Source of the DNA: UBA11865 sp963749825
GTDB taxonomy: Bacteria; Chloroflexota; Anaerolineae; Promineifilales; Promineifilaceae
Direction of reading: 5' to 3'
DNA: 64,000 nucleotides
Assembly (NCBI GenBank): GCA_963749825.1
Contig: CAVVOI010000012.1
Location: forward strand, 62,001-126,000
Below are positions 61,673-64,000 of the stretch, one piece after another. Each line of letters starts with the position of its first letter. Within the stretch, counting starts at the first letter, position 1. A model generated the notes under the pieces. It saw nothing but the letters and a program-made list of their open reading frames with translations, did not search any database and was not told where the DNA came from. The position numbers were made by a program, and so were the translations under genes.

Positions 61673-63056
61673 GGTTGGCCACTTCCCAGTCACCAACTTG
61701 TAAATTAGCGTTTGTCACCGCTGTCTGCAGGGAAACCTCGGATACACCCAAATCAGCCATCGACTCAACCCTGATAACTGTTTCTCCAATGGCTACTTCG
61801 TCGCCTACTTCTGGTGGACGACCGAGCCGGCTGAGCACGAGACCACCCAACGTATCGGCAGTATCAGGCAAATCTAATTGCAGGTATTCGTTGACATCGG
61901 CTACAAGTAGATCTCCACGGAGATGAACACGGCCCTTATCATCATACGAAATCAATGCCGATTCATCATCGAATTCATCCTGCAACTCGCCAAAAATCTC
62001 TTCGATGAGATCTTCAAAGGTGATTAGCCCAGCCGTCCCCCCGTACTCGTCGAATACAACGGCCATGTACTGGCGTTTGTTGTTCAATGTTTCCCAGACA
62101 TCAATGATTGCCAACGTTTCGGGAATATGAACGACATCCCGGAGAATTTCGGCCAGATTCGCATTGTTTGCGATATGCAATTTAAAAAGGTCCTTGATAT
62201 GAACAAAACCAATGATATGGTCGATGGTATCCTGAATAAGGGGAATTCGTGTGTGACCTACTGCCAATGCCAAATTCAACAATTCTTCGACGCTGCTGTC
62301 AACCGGCGCTGCCACGATCTTTGTCCGGTGCACCATGACTTGTCTGGCGGTTAAATCACGCATTCGAAAGGCGTTGCGCAACATCTGTCGTTCTTCATCG
62401 TCAAGCAGACCGCCTTCGTGGCTTTCCGTCACTAAGATTTCGATTTCTTCAGGAGAATGTATGTGCCCATGATCTTGATGAACATCAATTCCCAACAGCC
62501 GTAGGATAATGTTGCCACTTCCGTTGAAGAACCAAATCAAAGGCCAGAAAATAAAGCTAGACCACTTGATAGGAAAAACCGTCAAGAAGGCAAGTCTCTC
62601 TGGATATTGAAGGGCCACTGATTTTGGGAATAGCTCACCCATGACGACCTGTAAAAGGGTCAGAACAAGCAAAACCCCTGTAACTGCTATCGTAGTCGCA
62701 ATTGCCGTTGATACCGAATGAGAGGTTATTCCCAATCCCCCCAATCTTGGAGCGATCCAATCCAAGAACAATGCGATTGGCTCTATCAATCTCGTGGCGA
62801 TCACATTCTGACCGAAAGAACCCAGTATCAGTGAAGATGACGTAATTCCTAACTGGCAAGCGGCTACGTAACGATCCAGCGAACGGCTATCTTCGACTAT
62901 CGGTAGCAGCATCTTGGCGAAGCGGTTGCCAGAACCAGCCATTTGGCTAACTCGCGTTCGCCTAGCTGAAACGGCCGAAAATTCTCCCGCAACGTATAAA
63001 GCGTTGAAGAAGATCAAGATGAATAATACAGCAATGATGATTAGAACCGTCGACAT
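61665..63056 (-). CDS. CNNM/CorC-HlyC-family transporter (first of a tandem pair)
   Basis: This 463-residue paralogue of the next gene has the same order: CNNM domain with 'NALYVAGEFSAVSARRTRVSQM', CBS pair ('VMVHRTKIVAAPVD', 'GHTRIPLIQDTIDHIIGFVHIKDL', 'VVFDEYGGTAGLITFEDLIEEIFGE') and CorC_HlyC domain. Two diverged tandem copies suggest a heterodimer or two ions. The start ATG at 63056 lacks an obvious ribosome-binding site. Confidence 0.92.
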   Translation of the reverse strand: MSTVLIIIAVLFILIFFNALYVAGEFSAVSARRTRVSQMAGSGNRFAKMLLPIVEDSRSLDRYVAACQLGITSSSLILGSFGQNVIATRLIEPIALFLDWIAPRLGGLGITSHSVSTAIATTIAVTGVLLVLTLLQVVMGELFPKSVALQYPERLAFLTVFPIKWSSFIFWPLIWFFNGSGNIILRLLGIDVHQDHGHIHSPEEIEILVTESHEGGLLDDEERQMLRNAFRMRDLTARQVMVHRTKIVAAPVDSSVEELLNLALAVGHTRIPLIQDTIDHIIGFVHIKDLFKLHIANNANLAEILRDVVHIPETLAIIDVWETLNNKRQYMAVVFDEYGGTAGLITFEDLIEEIFGELQDEFDDESALISYDDKGRVHLRGDLLVADVNEYLQLDLPDTADTLGGLVLSRLGRPPEVGDEVAIGETVIRVESMADLGVSEVSLQTAVTNANLQVGDWEVANHE

Positions 63057-63514
63057 CTGAAGGACGTTACTCTCAAGGGCGATCGCTAGCAGGTAAGGGT
63101 CAATATATGGGCTGATCGCAAATAATAAACCAGCCAGAATGAGACAAACCCAGCATTGGCCGTGGATCTTTCGACTGTATTCGCGAGGTGGTAACTATGA
63201 GGAGTCATGCACCAACTTGGGTCAGGAGGTTCTGAGCTGGAGCCGGTCAATTTTGGCGCTCCCCAGTCCACCCATAACCGTGCGATATGATATTGTCTGT
63301 ACCAATCGTATGCATTCTTTTGTCAAGGTTTATGCATTGTCCGGCAAAATCTCGCCCACAATTATTATCTGTCTTGAGTCGTTCATCCCCGCTAGATTCA
63401 TTCATGACATATTGGGATCAGCAGAAATTATATTCTAGCGCTAATTATAGGTCAAACAGACCAACCATAGCATCGCTAGATTTATGGCCCTTACCGGTAA
63501 GAATTGAATTCTGA
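63057..63514. other. Divergent intergenic region, no gene seen
   Basis: These 458 bases lie between the transporter pair and the receiver-like gene. Short frames exist on both strands but show no domain-like composition and no start signals. Confidence 0.4.
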
Positions 63515-63520
63515 TAAAAT
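63515..63520 (+). promoter_or_regulatory. TAAAAT -10-like box before the receiver-like gene
   Basis: TAAAAT is followed by seven bases and the ATG at 63528, the same spacing as at 57471. It suggests a leaderless transcript. Confidence 0.4.
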
Positions 63521-63527
63521 CTAATCG

Positions 63528-64000
63528 ATGGGTATCAAAAAAAATAACAATGTGCCGCTAATCATTTGCTTCGTTGACGACCTCATGTTCGCTACAAGAA
63601 TAGCATCAACAGCGAATCATCTTGGTTATCGTCTGTTGAGCCTGAATGAGATAACGGAATTACCTGTCGCCCAGATAGATGCCGATTTCCAGCCGATGGG
63701 CGAACCGCTATTAGGTCCGGATGCGATTCTCATCAACAAATTAACTGATTTACAGCCCTCATTGATTATCTTCGATCTGGGTTTGGTTCGAATACCTTGG
63801 CGCCGTTTGATTGCCACATTGAAGTCATCTCCTGCCACAAGGCGTATTCCGGTTCTGTGTTATGGTCCTCACGTCGATAAAGAGAAATTAGAACTGGCAA
63901 AGAACTTATCGGCCGATGGTGTGGTTGCGCGTTCGCGATTTTCCCAGTCGATGCCGCAACTTATCGAGCAATATGCTCGCCAGCTAGATAACGAAGCAAT
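63528..64000 (+). CDS. Response-regulator receiver-like protein (cut by right edge)
   Basis: This frame is open to the window's end, with 157 residues visible. The pattern is that of a CheY-like domain: 'PLIICFVDDLMFATRIASTANHLGY' (acidic pair after strand 1), 'PSLIIFDLGLVRIPWRRLIATLKSSPATRRIPVLCYGPH' (phospho-Asp position and following loop) and 'LSADGVVARSRFSQSMPQLIEQY'. The usual Lys after strand 5 seems replaced by Arg, and the insert 'EITELPVAQIDADFQPMGEP' is unusual, so it may be a pseudo-receiver. What follows is not visible. Confidence 0.75.
   Translation, partial: MGIKKNNNVPLIICFVDDLMFATRIASTANHLGYRLLSLNEITELPVAQIDADFQPMGEPLLGPDAILINKLTDLQPSLIIFDLGLVRIPWRRLIATLKSSPATRRIPVLCYGPHVDKEKLELAKNLSADGVVARSRFSQSMPQLIEQYARQLDNEA

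Overview
This window looks like a chromosomal segment of a Chloroflexota bacterium, probably from the Anaerolineae/Caldilineae/Ardenticatenia side. That assignment is inferred from family content, not from a database search: two large DUF2298 (Chlor_Arch_YYY) membrane proteins, a TIGR03663/Agl23-like protein with an NHL propeller, a DUF4342 protein, a WS/DGAT acyltransferase and a recA-recX-rny-tpiA run. Coding density is high and both strands are used. I see no tRNA, rRNA, CRISPR array or insertion sequence; the only transposase-like gene is a single-copy RAYT-type HUH protein.

Layout. 1-1.4 kb: end of a GT4 glycosyltransferase and a methyltransferase. 1.7-16.3 kb: envelope-glycan block of four giant GT-C-like membrane proteins, with an ECF sigma factor and its zinc-finger anti-sigma factor in the middle. 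16.4-21.6 kb: tightly coupled operon of a membrane zinc-ribbon protein, a radical SAM/SPASM enzyme, a second SPASM protein that has lost its radical SAM cysteines, and a DUF2207-like membrane protein ending in an alternating Cys-Ala tail. This looks like an undescribed peptide-modification system. 21.7-38.2 kb: mixed metabolic and surface genes (methyltransferase, subtilase split by a frameshift, YbaK, haloalkane dehalogenase-like hydrolase, WS/DGAT, DinB-like protein, Ser/Thr kinase with FHA and extracellular domains, threonine aldolase, RAYT, small 6xCxxC protein, PCD, GNAT). 38.3-47.9 kb: housekeeping (recA, recX, rny, tpiA) followed by a putative membrane metalloprotease, a SIS protein, a PfkB kinase, small membrane proteins and an ArsA-family ATPase.

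48.3-58.4 kb is the most striking region. Ten or more same-strand genes encode a dynamin-like GTPase (frameshifted), an unknown protein, a CAP-domain protein without a signal peptide, and a complete eukaryote-like ubiquitin-type conjugation set: E1, YukD-like ubiquitin-like protein (UBL), E2, two JAMM deubiquitinase-like proteins and two RING-like zinc fingers. Membrane segments in one JAMM protein and one RING protein, together with the GTPase, suggest the pathway works at the cell membrane. A short motif resembling SUMO-interacting motifs recurs in three proteins of the locus.

58.6-64 kb: an M32 carboxypeptidase, two tandem CNNM/CorC-type transporters and the start of a receiver-like protein cut by the right edge. 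Several genes have a -10-like hexamer only 6-8 bases before the ATG, suggesting leaderless transcripts, while operon-internal genes mostly carry Shine-Dalgarno sites or overlapping start/stop codons. Two proteins (subtilase, dynamin-like GTPase) are each split by a single +1 frame change, which may be real or a sequencing error.
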